A stretch of 64,000 bases of DNA from UBA1181 sp963626555. GTDB taxonomy: Bacteria > Bacteroidota > Bacteroidia > Bacteroidales > Paludibacteraceae. The stretch's first letter is position 1; every line of letters begins with the position of its first letter. Below, piece after piece: positions 6,586 through 15,457 of this stretch. The notes under the pieces are model-generated. The model was not told the origin of the DNA. It worked only from the letters and a program-made list of their open reading frames with translations, and did no database searches. Made by a program: the position numbers and the translations under genes. The DNA lies in the NCBI GenBank assembly GCA_963626555.1, contig CAVFXQ010000003.1:1-64000 (forward strand), in the 5' to 3' direction.

Positions 6586-7893
6586 ATGAAGAGTATGGTA
6601 CAGGGATTAAGTAAAAAGGGGAAAAGGTTTTGTCTGTTGTTATTGTTGTTGCTGAATTTGTCTCAGTTGTCGCTTGCGGAAGAGTACAATTCTAATCGAT
6701 ATCGTACCCGTACTTTTACAGATGATATTCAGACATTGCAACTCTATTTGAATGATAATCAGTTGGATTACCCAGTGATGAAATTGGGAACTTCCGATTA
6801 TATAACGGTATCTTTTGATTTTATGTCAATGCAATATCCTCATTTGGCGTATCGTATCAAAATGTGCCGTGCTGATTGGAGTGCATCAACGATGGACGAA
6901 TTGGAATATCTGAAAGGCATAAACGATGTTGTGATAGATGATCCTGAACCCTCCATGAACACCACGTTTGATTATTCTCATTATGTATTTAAGATTCCGA
7001 ATGAAGGCTTAACTCCGCTATTATCTGGCAATTATGTCGTTGAAATATATAATACGGAAAAACCCGAGATGACGCTGGCAACGGGATGTTTTTCTGTAGA
7101 AGATAGTCGTGTCTCTTTCGAAAGCATGGTTTCAGGACGGTCGGTTTATGGAGTTAATACGAAATATCAGCATTTGTCGTTTGAAATTTTCCCTAATGAT
7201 AATTTTAGTCCTTTGACTGACGAGTTAACGGTGGTGGTTCGCCAGAACGGAAGACATGACAATGAAATTTTCGACTTGAAACCGACGTATGTGAAGCCGA
7301 CTTCTTTCATTTATGAAGATGAGAGGAAACTCTCTTTTGAAGGAGGTAAGGAATATAATGTGTTGGATTTTTCTCATAGATACAGATATAGCGGAAAGAT
7401 AGAGCGTATCTCTTATCATCAGCCGTATTATCATGTGGATGTATTGCCAGGAGCGCATGAAGTAGGTGTGAACTATGTGTTTGATTATGATGTAGATGGT
7501 CGTTTTAAAGTACATGGACAGGATATTTGGAGCGAGTCTGAGATAGACTATTCTATTGTCCATTTTACTTATCCTGCGGAGGAGCCATGGTTGGATGGCG
7601 CTTTATATGTGCTGGGAGGCTTTAATGACAATTGGTTGGGCGAGAGGAACAAAATGGTATATAATTTTGACAGGAAGCAGTATGAATTGGCGCTGCTTTT
7701 GAAAAATGGAGGTTACAATTTTTTATATGCCTTTTTACCTGTAGATTGGAATGAAGGCGCATTGATTGAGCGTGCGGAGGGTAGTCATTGGGAAACAGAA
7801 AACTCATATCAGATTTATGTGTATTACAGACAGTTAGGTAGCAGTTATGACCAAGATCAATTAGTGGGATATTACGAATTTACGAGTAAATGA
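6586..7893 (+). CDS. Type IX secretion system plug protein (DUF5103)
   Basis: A 435-aa secreted protein with a basic N-terminus and leucine-rich signal peptide (about residues 14-31, ending SLAEE). The body is all-beta with the DUF5103 pattern: an early TLQLY segment, SFDFMSMQYPHLAYRIKMCRADW near 83-105, SGNYVVEIYN near 155, and a C-terminal immunoglobulin-like domain containing GALYVLGGFNDNW. In Flavobacterium this protein (Plug) caps the periplasmic side of the SprA translocon; NCBI annotates the family as T9SS plug. It fits the T9SS cargo domain on the GH5 enzyme at 52379. The true start may be the second ATG at 6595 because the -7 box is so close. Confidence 0.88.
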   Translation: MKSMVQGLSKKGKRFCLLLLLLLNLSQLSLAEEYNSNRYRTRTFTDDIQTLQLYLNDNQLDYPVMKLGTSDYITVSFDFMSMQYPHLAYRIKMCRADWSASTMDELEYLKGINDVVIDDPEPSMNTTFDYSHYVFKIPNEGLTPLLSGNYVVEIYNTEKPEMTLATGCFSVEDSRVSFESMVSGRSVYGVNTKYQHLSFEIFPNDNFSPLTDELTVVVRQNGRHDNEIFDLKPTYVKPTSFIYEDERKLSFEGGKEYNVLDFSHRYRYSGKIERISYHQPYYHVDVLPGAHEVGVNYVFDYDVDGRFKVHGQDIWSESEIDYSIVHFTYPAEEPWLDGALYVLGGFNDNWLGERNKMVYNFDRKQYELALLLKNGGYNFLYAFLPVDWNEGALIERAEGSHWETENSYQIYVYYRQLGSSYDQDQLVGYYEFTSK

Positions 7894-7942
7894 TTGGCTT
7901 TTCAAAAGAGCGTAGGTGGATAGTAAAGTAAATAAAATCTGC

Positions 7943-7950
7943 TATCTTTG
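7943..7950 (+). promoter_or_regulatory. -7 promoter box of dnaB
   Basis: TATCTTTG, matching TAnnTTTG, ends 20 nt upstream of the dnaB ATG. Transcription would start near 7957. Confidence 0.6.
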
Positions 7951-7970
7951 CGAAAATAATCAAGGATAAG

Positions 7971-9503
7971 ATGGCAGAAGAAGTAGCGAAAAAAAAGTGG
8001 ACTTATAAGAAGAAAGAAGAGTCTGTCTATGCAAAATTACCCCCACAAGCAACGGAGCTGGAGGATGCTGTTTTGGGTGCGTTGATGTTAGAGAAAGACG
8101 CATATAGTGCGGTGTGTGACACGCTTTCTCCCGACTGTTTCTATAAGGAGACGAATAAGTTGATCTACGAGGCTATGCTCGAATTGGTGGCTGATCAAGA
8201 TCCTATCGATATGTTGACGGTGCAACAGAAACTGCACCAACAGGGAAAGTTGGAAGAGGTAGGAGGTGCGTATCATATTGCGAAACTGACCGCCAATGTT
8301 ACTTCTAGCGTACATGTTGAGTATCATGCAAGAATTTTGGCGCAGAAGGCTTTGGCACGCCAGATAATCAACTACAGCACGGAGATTATGAAACTTGCGT
8401 ATGATGAGTCGATGGATGTTGATGATGTCGTTCAACGTGCCGAGAGTGAACTATTTAAGATTTCAAATAATAGTTTAAAAAAAGATTTTGTAGGTATCGG
8501 AGATGTTGTCACAGAGGCAATTCGACGTATTGAGGATGCAGGTAAACGGCCAGAGGGGTTGAGTGGAATTGCCAGTGGTTTTCATGCGTTGGACAAGATT
8601 ACGTCTGGTTGGCAACGTTCTGATTTGGTCATTATAGCAGCACGTCCGGCTATGGGTAAAACTGCGTTTGTGCTTTCTATGGCCAAAAATATAGCGGAGA
8701 GGGGTGTTCCTATTGCAGTGTTCTCTCTTGAAATGTCGAACATTCAGCTTACTAATCGTTTGTTGGTGAATGCGACGGAGATTCCTGCCGAGAAAATCAA
8801 AAATGGAAAATTGGAACCTCAGGAATGGGAGCGATTGAACCGCTTGTCTCGTCCATTGGAGACGATGAATATTTTCTTGGATGATTCTGCTGGACTTTCA
8901 ATTATGGAGTTGAACACAAAGGCTCGTCGTTTAGTGAAAGATCATGGTGTGAAACTCATCATAATAGACTACCTGCAATTGATGAACGCCAGTGGAATGA
9001 AATTTGGTAGCCGTGAGCAGGAGGTGAGTATGATCTCTCGTTCGTTGAAGCAGTTGGCGAAGGAATTGGATATACCTGTTATTGCCTTGTCTCAGTTGAA
9101 TCGTGGTGTGGAGAAGACGGAAGACAAACGACCAGGATTAGCAGATTTGCGTGAATCGGGAGCTATTGAGCAGGATGCAGATATGGTATTGTTCATTCAT
9201 CGTCCCGAATACTATAAAATAACAGAAGATGGTCAAGGAAATGATCTGAGGGGTATCGCTCAAATCATTATTGCAAAACACCGTAACGGTGCGGTCGGTG
9301 ATGTCAATCTTAGATTTGTATCGCATTTGGCTCGCTTCCAAAACTTGGAAGATGAGTTTGAAAGCAATAATAATTCTGTGTCTACTCCAAGAACAGGGCA
9401 GGGCTCCAGATTCAATAACCTTAGCGGTGTTCCTTCTGATTTTAAAACTGTTTCAAGTCCTGCACCATCCAATGGCGATGGTAACAATGACTTCCCTTTT
9501 TAA
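7971..9503 (+). CDS. dnaB: Replicative DNA helicase DnaB
   Basis: The 510-aa hexameric helicase that unwinds DNA at the replication fork. A lysine-rich leader (residues 1-20) precedes the DnaB N-terminal helical domain (about 22-125). The RecA-like C-terminal domain begins near 195 with GLSGIASGFHALD, has Walker A ARPAMGKT (224-231), FSLEMS (251-256) and Walker B IIIDYLQLM (Asp333), and ends with a serine/asparagine-rich tail after residue 465. The length fits Bacteroidota DnaB, with no intein. The gene stands alone and converges on yraN with a 6-nt gap. Confidence 0.97.
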   Translation: MAEEVAKKKWTYKKKEESVYAKLPPQATELEDAVLGALMLEKDAYSAVCDTLSPDCFYKETNKLIYEAMLELVADQDPIDMLTVQQKLHQQGKLEEVGGAYHIAKLTANVTSSVHVEYHARILAQKALARQIINYSTEIMKLAYDESMDVDDVVQRAESELFKISNNSLKKDFVGIGDVVTEAIRRIEDAGKRPEGLSGIASGFHALDKITSGWQRSDLVIIAARPAMGKTAFVLSMAKNIAERGVPIAVFSLEMSNIQLTNRLLVNATEIPAEKIKNGKLEPQEWERLNRLSRPLETMNIFLDDSAGLSIMELNTKARRLVKDHGVKLIIIDYLQLMNASGMKFGSREQEVSMISRSLKQLAKELDIPVIALSQLNRGVEKTEDKRPGLADLRESGAIEQDADMVLFIHRPEYYKITEDGQGNDLRGIAQIIIAKHRNGAVGDVNLRFVSHLARFQNLEDEFESNNNSVSTPRTGQGSRFNNLSGVPSDFKTVSSPAPSNGDGNNDFPF

Positions 9504-9509
9504 GGGATT

Positions 9510-9881
9510 TTACATGTTCATTCCAGGCACGAAAGCATCCTCAAAATGTTTAAGGGATGTAATCGTGCCGTTATTATCAACCACTATCGTGATGACATCA
9601 AAACGTGTAGGTTTCATCACTTTGAATTGACGAATATAAGCGTTGGCTGCATAGACCAAATTCCTTATTTTCGTGCGGTTGATACTTTCTTCTGCACCTA
9701 TTAGTAGGCTCTTCCTTGTTTTCACTTCGGCTATCACTAAGTAGCGTTCGTTTTCTGCCACTATGTCTAATTCAAGGTGTCCCCGATGCCAATTGCGATG
9801 CCTGATCTGAAACCCCTTTGACTGCAAATATTCGGAAGCTTTCTGCTCTCCAAATAAGCCTAATTCATTATGTTCTGCCAT
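9510..9881 (-). CDS. YraN/UPF0102-family predicted endonuclease
   Basis: A 123-aa protein of the Holliday-junction-resolvase-like UPF0102 family. The PD-(D/E)xK core is visible as ELD (Asp39) followed by AEVKTR (Glu52, Lys54), with the family start GLFGEQKASEYLQSKGF at residues 8-24. The family is near universal in bacteria and its physiological role is unsettled. It ends 6 nt from the dnaB stop in the opposite direction. Confidence 0.92.
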   Translation of the reverse strand: MAEHNELGLFGEQKASEYLQSKGFQIRHRNWHRGHLELDIVAENERYLVIAEVKTRKSLLIGAEESINRTKIRNLVYAANAYIRQFKVMKPTRFDVITIVVDNNGTITSLKHFEDAFVPGMNM

Positions 9882-10023
9882 TTTACAAACTATTAGTTAA
9901 TTCCTGACGAGTTGATGAAATGTTTTTGAAGAAGACTATCGTCGTTTTTTTTTCATTTTCATCGGAAGATGTAGATCCATATCTCTTATCTGTTGCAAAC
10001 ACGTTAGTAAAATTTTTTTCTCA

Positions 10024-10054
10024 TAAAAAAAGCCACAGTTTCTACCCTGTGGCT
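10024..10054 (-). terminator. Terminator of tRNA-Asn
   Basis: On the minus strand AGCCACAG-GGTAGAAA-CTGTGGCT forms an 8-bp hairpin followed by seven T. It begins 2 nt after the tRNA discriminator base. Confidence 0.85.
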
Positions 10055-10056
10055 TG

Positions 10057-10130
10057 CGCTCCCTCTTGGGCTTGAACCAAGGACCCCCTGATTAACAGTC
10101 AGATGCTCTGACCAACTGAGCTAAGGAAGC
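10057..10130 (-). tRNA. tRNA-Asn (GTT)
   Basis: A complete 74-nt cloverleaf on the minus strand. The acceptor stem GCTTCCT pairs with AGGGAGC; the D-arm is AGCTCAGTTGGTCAGAGC, the anticodon loop is CTGTTAA (anticodon GTT), and the T-arm contains GGTTCAAGCC. CCA is not encoded. A terminator follows directly. Confidence 0.96.
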
Positions 10131-10133
10131 ATT

Positions 10134-10163
10134 CCGCTTTTCTTCTAAAGCGGTGCAAAGATA
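10134..10163 (-). promoter_or_regulatory. tRNA-Asn promoter and leader hairpin
   Basis: TATCTTTG on the minus strand (10156-10163) is a -7 box lying 6 bp past the clpC stop. It is followed by a 7-bp inverted repeat (CCGCTTT/AAAGCGG, 10134-10153) immediately before the tRNA. The tRNA is therefore probably transcribed from its own promoter tucked against the clpC 3' end. Confidence 0.6.
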
Positions 10164-10169
10164 GAAACA

Positions 10170-12677
10170 TTATTTGACACTTGCAATTTTGCAAATGATT
10201 TTTTTGCTATTCGTGTCAAAATTTATTTCTATAGTGTCGTTAGGTTGTGCTGTTTGAGCCAAAAGCAATTCTGCCACTTCGTCTTCGATGTATTTTTGAA
10301 TGGCTCGTTTTAACGGACGGGCTCCAAACTGCACATCATAGCCTTGCTCGGCAATGTAGCTTTTCGCATCGTCGGACAATACTAAGTGGTATCCTAATTT
10401 CTCAACACGGTCGTGCACGTCTTTCAACTCAAGATCAATGATTTTGAAAATGGAGTCTTTTGAAAGTTGGTCAAACATAATCACCTCATCGATTCTATTG
10501 AGAAACTCTGGCGAGAAGGTTTTGTTTAAGGCTTTCGTAATCACGCTATGTCCGAACTCTGTATCTATCTCTTTCGCATTCGTAGCAAAACCAACTCCTT
10601 TACCAAAGTCTTTCAACTGTCGGGTTCCTGCGTTGGATGTCATAATGATGATGGTGTTTTTGAAGTCTACTTGGCGACCATTGCTGTCTGTGAGTCGTCC
10701 TTCGTCCAACACTTGTAGAAGAAGATTGAAAACGTCTGCGTGCGCTTTCTCTAATTCGTCTAACAACACGATAGAGTAAGGTTTGCGACGAACCTTTTCC
10801 GTTAACTGTCCGCCCTCGTCGTATCCTACATATCCTGGAGGTGCTCCAATTAAGCGAGAAACGGAGTATTTTTCCATATATTCGCTCATATCGACACGGA
10901 TCAAAGCGTCAGATGAACCAAACATCTCTTTGGCTAAGATTTTTGCCAAGTAAGTTTTCCCGACTCCCGTAGGACCGACAAAAATGAAAGAACCAATTGG
11001 TCGATTGGGGTCTTTTAATCCAATTCGACTTCGTTGGATAGATTTGACGATTTTTGCAACAGCCTCGTCTTGACCTATCACTTTGCCCATTAGCGTGTCG
11101 CGCATAGTCCGAAGTCTCTCGTTTTCCTCCTTTGCGATATTTTGGATAGGAACTCCCGACATCATTGAGACGACATTGCGAATATCCTCTTCTGTAACTT
11201 CTTTGACATTTTTACGCATGTCGTCTTCAAAGCGTTGTCGTTCCTCTTCGATCTCTTTCAGAATTTGTTTCTCGTTGTCGCGTAGGTTAGCGGCCAATTC
11301 AAAATCTTGGTCTTTTACGGCTTGCTCTTTTTGGGTTGTCAGGGCCTTTCTTTTCTCTTCTAACTCGTTGAAAATTGGAGGAAGAGAAACAGTTGAGATA
11401 TGAGTGCGTGCGCCTGCCTCATCCAAAGCGTCTATGGCTTTATCAGGAAAGGCACGATCTGATATATAGCGGTCTGTGTATTTGACGCAGGCTTGTAATG
11501 CTTCTTCTGTGTAGGAGACAAAATGGTGGTCTTCATAGCGTTTTTTGATGTTCTGAAGAATCTGTAAAGTCTCCTCTCTTGAGGTCGGATCAACGATGAT
11601 TTTTTGAAAACGACGTTCCAAAGCCCCATCTTTTTCGATATGCTCCCTATATTCGTTGAGGGTGGTCGCTCCGATGCATTGCACATCGCCACGAGCCAAC
11701 GCAGGCTTTAATATGTTGGCTGCGTCTAACGATCCAGGGGAAGAACCCGCTCCTACGATTGTGTGGATTTCATCGATGAAAAGAATCACGTCGGGGTTTT
11801 TCTTCAACTCGTTGATGATAGACTTGATACGTTCTTCAAACTGACCTCTGTATTTTGTGCCTGCTACAACGGAAGCCATGTCCAAGGCTATGATTTTTTT
11901 GTTGAAGAGAACGTGAGACACCTTTTTTTCTGCGATGCGCTGAGCCAGACCTTCCACGATAGCCGATTTTCCAACACCTGGTTCTCCGATGAGCACAGGG
12001 TTGTTTTTCTTCCTACGAGTAAGAATTTGGCATACGCGTTCAATCTCTTTCTCTCGACCAACGACAGGGTCTAAAGCTCCGTTGATAGCAGCCTTAGTTA
12101 GGTTTGTCCCAAAATTGTCGAGAACGGGAGTTGGACTTGAAATCTTCGTGTTAGAAGATTTCTCTTCCGAATTATTGTTAGGAGTGTTGCCTTGAGGCTC
12201 ATCTTTTTCATCGTCAATGAAAGCGTCTTTTGGAGTAATGTTATCAGAGTCTCCCATTATGAATTCTTTAATATTACGATAGGTTACATTTTCGCTGAGA
12301 AGCACTTGCGCTGCCACATTTGAGTTGTCTTTCATAATGGCGAGCAGCAAATGTTCAGGTTCTTGCGTCTGGCTTTGGTAGAGGCGAGACTCAAGCATCA
12401 TTAGTTTTAGAATTTTTTCGGTTGATTTAAGTAGGGGGATGTCTGCGTTTACGGGAATTTCCGCGTCCGTGCGCAGTTTATCGTCCAATGTCTGTTTAAC
12501 GTAAGAAAGGTCTACGTTCAGACGCATCAAGATATCAACTGCGAGGTTTTCTTTTCCGCGGAGCAAGCCTAATAGGAGGTGCTCGGGGCAAATGTAGTTG
12601 TTACCCAAACGAATAGCTTCGTCTCGGCTGAACATCAGTATCTCTTTGACCTTCTGTGAATAACTTGTCGTGTCCAT
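10170..12677 (-). CDS. clpC: ClpC-type Clp protease ATPase subunit
   Basis: The 835-aa AAA+ unfoldase that feeds substrates to ClpP. An N-terminal double Clp_N repeat (residues 5-145) and an acidic/serine linker (150-180) precede the first AAA+ module, with Walker A GEPGVGKS (231-238) and Walker B DEIH (302-305). A UVR-type coiled middle domain (about 449-484) distinguishes ClpC from ClpA/ClpB. The second AAA+ module has Walker A GPTGVGKT (568-575) and pore loop GYVG (615-618). It is transcribed alone from a TAGTTTTG -7 box and no mcsA/mcsB partners are nearby. Confidence 0.96.
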   Translation of the reverse strand: MDTTSYSQKVKEILMFSRDEAIRLGNNYICPEHLLLGLLRGKENLAVDILMRLNVDLSYVKQTLDDKLRTDAEIPVNADIPLLKSTEKILKLMMLESRLYQSQTQEPEHLLLAIMKDNSNVAAQVLLSENVTYRNIKEFIMGDSDNITPKDAFIDDEKDEPQGNTPNNNSEEKSSNTKISSPTPVLDNFGTNLTKAAINGALDPVVGREKEIERVCQILTRRKKNNPVLIGEPGVGKSAIVEGLAQRIAEKKVSHVLFNKKIIALDMASVVAGTKYRGQFEERIKSIINELKKNPDVILFIDEIHTIVGAGSSPGSLDAANILKPALARGDVQCIGATTLNEYREHIEKDGALERRFQKIIVDPTSREETLQILQNIKKRYEDHHFVSYTEEALQACVKYTDRYISDRAFPDKAIDALDEAGARTHISTVSLPPIFNELEEKRKALTTQKEQAVKDQDFELAANLRDNEKQILKEIEEERQRFEDDMRKNVKEVTEEDIRNVVSMMSGVPIQNIAKEENERLRTMRDTLMGKVIGQDEAVAKIVKSIQRSRIGLKDPNRPIGSFIFVGPTGVGKTYLAKILAKEMFGSSDALIRVDMSEYMEKYSVSRLIGAPPGYVGYDEGGQLTEKVRRKPYSIVLLDELEKAHADVFNLLLQVLDEGRLTDSNGRQVDFKNTIIIMTSNAGTRQLKDFGKGVGFATNAKEIDTEFGHSVITKALNKTFSPEFLNRIDEVIMFDQLSKDSIFKIIDLELKDVHDRVEKLGYHLVLSDDAKSYIAEQGYDVQFGARPLKRAIQKYIEDEVAELLLAQTAQPNDTIEINFDTNSKKIICKIASVK

Positions 12678-12734
12678 AGTAAACCCTTAAATATACAATT
12701 TCAACATTCGGTAGTCCGAATTAGTATTATTCTG

Positions 12735-12742
12735 CAAAACTA
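12735..12742 (-). promoter_or_regulatory. -7 promoter box of clpC
   Basis: TAGTTTTG on the minus strand, 57 nt upstream of the clpC ATG, matches TAnnTTTG. No clear -33 box or CtsR-like repeat was seen. Confidence 0.5.
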
Positions 12743-12809
12743 TAATAATTTTTGAGGAGAAATGGAGTTAAAGTGGGTGCAAAATGTCGATTGTTGAAAA
12801 CTATTAAAT

Positions 12810-12840
12810 TTTGTTGTGTGCTACTTTTTTCGTACCTTTA
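12810..12840 (+). promoter_or_regulatory. Promoter of gyrA
   Basis: A TTTG -33 box (12810-12813), 19-bp spacer and TACCTTTA (12833-12840), one mismatch from the -7 consensus. Transcription would start about 40 nt upstream of the gyrA ATG. Confidence 0.6.
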
Positions 12841-12885
12841 CACACCTAATTTTTAAGACAAAGAAAGGAAAGCAAAAAATAGATA

Positions 12886-15429
12886 ATGGAGAATCAAGAT
12901 CAAGATAGAATAATCAAGGTAGACATAGACGAAGAGATGCGGTCGTCGTACATCGACTATTCAATGTCGGTGATTGTGTCTCGTGCGTTGCCTGATGTGC
13001 GTGACGGATTCAAGCCAGTGCATCGTCGTGTGTTGTTTGGTATGAATGAGTTGGGGCTGTCGTACAGCGGACCAACTAAGAAATCGGCGAGAATCGTTGG
13101 AGAGGTTTTGGGAAAATACCATCCACATGGAGATTCATCCGTGTATGGCACATTGGTGCGTTTAGCTCAGGATTGGGTTTTACGTTATCCTTTGGTGTTT
13201 GGTCAAGGAAATTTTGGTTCCGTTGATGGAGATTCTGCCGCTGCAATGCGTTATACGGAGGCAAAGTTGAGTCGTATCGCAGAGGATGTCATGGCAGATT
13301 TGGGCAAAGACACGGTCGATTTTCAAGATAACTTCGACGGTGAACATAAAGAGCCTACTGTGATGCCTACAAAAATACCTCAGTTGCTCGTCAATGGTTC
13401 GTCGGGTATCGCTGTTGGTATGGCTACTAATATGGCTCCTCATAACCTTTGTGATGCGGTCGATGCAATTGTGGCGTATGTTGAAAACAAAGAGGTTGAC
13501 ATAGAAGATCTTATAAAATTAATAAAAGCACCTGATTTTCCAACTGGAGGTATCATCTTCGGATATTCGGGTGTGCGTGAGGCCTATCTTACGGGACGCG
13601 GAAAGATCGTTATCCGTGCGAAGTGTGAAATAGAGTCGACTGATACACACGATAAGATTGTCGTTCGTGAGTTGCCTTATCAGGTGAACCGAAGCGAGTT
13701 GATTTCTGCTATTGCTGAAATGGTGACGAACAAGCGTATTGATGGAATCTCAAATGTAAATGATGAGTCTGACTCCGAAGGTATGCGTGTCGTTATTGAT
13801 TTAAAACGAGATGCCAATAGTCAGGTTGTCTTGAATAAGTTGTACAAATACACAGCATTGCAATCTTCTTTCAGTGTCAACAATATTGCGTTAGTGCATG
13901 GACGTCCGAAGTTGTTGAATTTGAAGGATCTTATTGCTGAGTTTGTGGCACACCGTATGGAGGTGGTCATCCGTCGTACGAAGTACGAGCTTCGAGAGGC
14001 TGAAAAACGTGCGCACATCTTGGAGGCGTTGATTGTTGCTGTCGACAATATTGATGAGGTGATTCGTATCATCCGTGCATCAAAAACAGGCCAAGAAGCT
14101 CGGGAACGCTTGATGGAGCGTTTTGGATTCGATTTAGAGCAAGCGACAGCGATTGTGGAGATGCGCCTCCGTCAGTTGACAGGGTTGGCTATCGAAGAAC
14201 TCCGCAAAGAATATGCAGACTTGATGGCGTTGATTGAGCATTTGAAGTCTATTTTGGCGAGCGAGGATTTGAGAAATGAAATCATCAAGAATGAAATGCT
14301 TGAGGTGAAAGAAAAGTATGGAGATGAAAGACGTACGGAAATCAAGTTTGCCGCTGAGGAATTCAATCCAGAAGATTTCTATTCTGACGATGAGATGGTG
14401 TTGACGGTGTCTCATTTAGGTTATGTGAAAAGAACTCCGCTCACTGAGTTTAAAGCGCAGGCAAGAGGGGGTGTCGGAGCAAAGGGAAGTTCTGCACGCG
14501 ATGCTGATTTCATTGAGTATATCTATTCTGCGTCCATGCATGACACGCTTATGTTTTTCACGCAAAAGGGACGTTGCTATTGGCAAAAAGTGTATGACAT
14601 TCCTGAGGGTGCGAAGAATGCGAAAGGACGTGCGATTCAGAACCTTTTGAGCATAGAGTCGGACGATAAGATCAACGCTTTGATTTGTGTCAAGACTTTG
14701 AATGACGAAGAATTCAACAAGACACACAATATAGTGTTCTGTACAAAAAATGGTGTGATTAAGAAGACCTCTTTGGAGGCTTATTCTCGTCCACGCCAGA
14801 ATGGAGTAAATGCCATTGTGATTCGTGAGGACGATAGAGTGATTGATGTATGTTTAACAGATGGCAAGTCGGAAATTGTCATAGCCAACAAGCATGGTCG
14901 TGCTATTCGCTTCAGTGAGGAAAAGGTTCGTCCGATGGGTCGTGTTTCAACAGGAGTGAAAGCAATGACGTTGGATGACGAGAATGATGAGGTTGTCGGT
15001 ATGATTGTGGTGGAGGATCCTCAGAAAGAGACGGTCATGGTTGTTTCTGATCAGGGCTATGGAAAACGTACCGACATTGAAGACTACCGCGTAACTAACC
15101 GTGGAGGTAAGGGTGTCAAGACGTTAAACATTACGGATAAAACAGGATTGTTGATTGCAATAAAGAACGTGACAGACGATGACGACTTGATGATAATAAA
15201 CAAGTCGGGTATCACAATTCGTTTGAATGTGTCGGATGTCCGTGTGATGGGACGTGCAACACAAGGTGTCAAGTTGATAAATTTGACGAAGAAGAATGAT
15301 CAGATTGCTTCTGTATGCCGTGTGCCTCATGAGGAAGAAGAGGAGACAGAAGGAGAGGAAACGGAAAATGTTGATGAGGATGTTGAAGGTTCTACAGCAA
15401 TAACGGGAGAGAATCCGACGGAAGAGTAA
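12886..15429 (+). CDS. gyrA: DNA gyrase subunit A
   Basis: The 847-aa breakage-reunion subunit of gyrase, which introduces negative supercoils together with GyrB. Catalytic Tyr123 lies in AAMRYTE. The quinolone-determining region reads HGDSSVYG at residues 81-88, with Ser at the E. coli Ser83 position but Gly at the Asp87 position. The C-terminal pinwheel repeats start near 500, with a GyrA-box variant QARGGVGAKG around residue 525. The acidic tail (EEEEETEGEE) resembles those of other gyrases. The TPR protein gene follows after 28 nt and is probably co-transcribed. Confidence 0.97.
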   Translation: MENQDQDRIIKVDIDEEMRSSYIDYSMSVIVSRALPDVRDGFKPVHRRVLFGMNELGLSYSGPTKKSARIVGEVLGKYHPHGDSSVYGTLVRLAQDWVLRYPLVFGQGNFGSVDGDSAAAMRYTEAKLSRIAEDVMADLGKDTVDFQDNFDGEHKEPTVMPTKIPQLLVNGSSGIAVGMATNMAPHNLCDAVDAIVAYVENKEVDIEDLIKLIKAPDFPTGGIIFGYSGVREAYLTGRGKIVIRAKCEIESTDTHDKIVVRELPYQVNRSELISAIAEMVTNKRIDGISNVNDESDSEGMRVVIDLKRDANSQVVLNKLYKYTALQSSFSVNNIALVHGRPKLLNLKDLIAEFVAHRMEVVIRRTKYELREAEKRAHILEALIVAVDNIDEVIRIIRASKTGQEARERLMERFGFDLEQATAIVEMRLRQLTGLAIEELRKEYADLMALIEHLKSILASEDLRNEIIKNEMLEVKEKYGDERRTEIKFAAEEFNPEDFYSDDEMVLTVSHLGYVKRTPLTEFKAQARGGVGAKGSSARDADFIEYIYSASMHDTLMFFTQKGRCYWQKVYDIPEGAKNAKGRAIQNLLSIESDDKINALICVKTLNDEEFNKTHNIVFCTKNGVIKKTSLEAYSRPRQNGVNAIVIREDDRVIDVCLTDGKSEIVIANKHGRAIRFSEEKVRPMGRVSTGVKAMTLDDENDEVVGMIVVEDPQKETVMVVSDQGYGKRTDIEDYRVTNRGGKGVKTLNITDKTGLLIAIKNVTDDDDLMIINKSGITIRLNVSDVRVMGRATQGVKLINLTKKNDQIASVCRVPHEEEEETEGEETENVDEDVEGSTAITGENPTEE

Positions 15430-15457
15430 AGGAAACATAAAAAATAAGGAAATAAAA

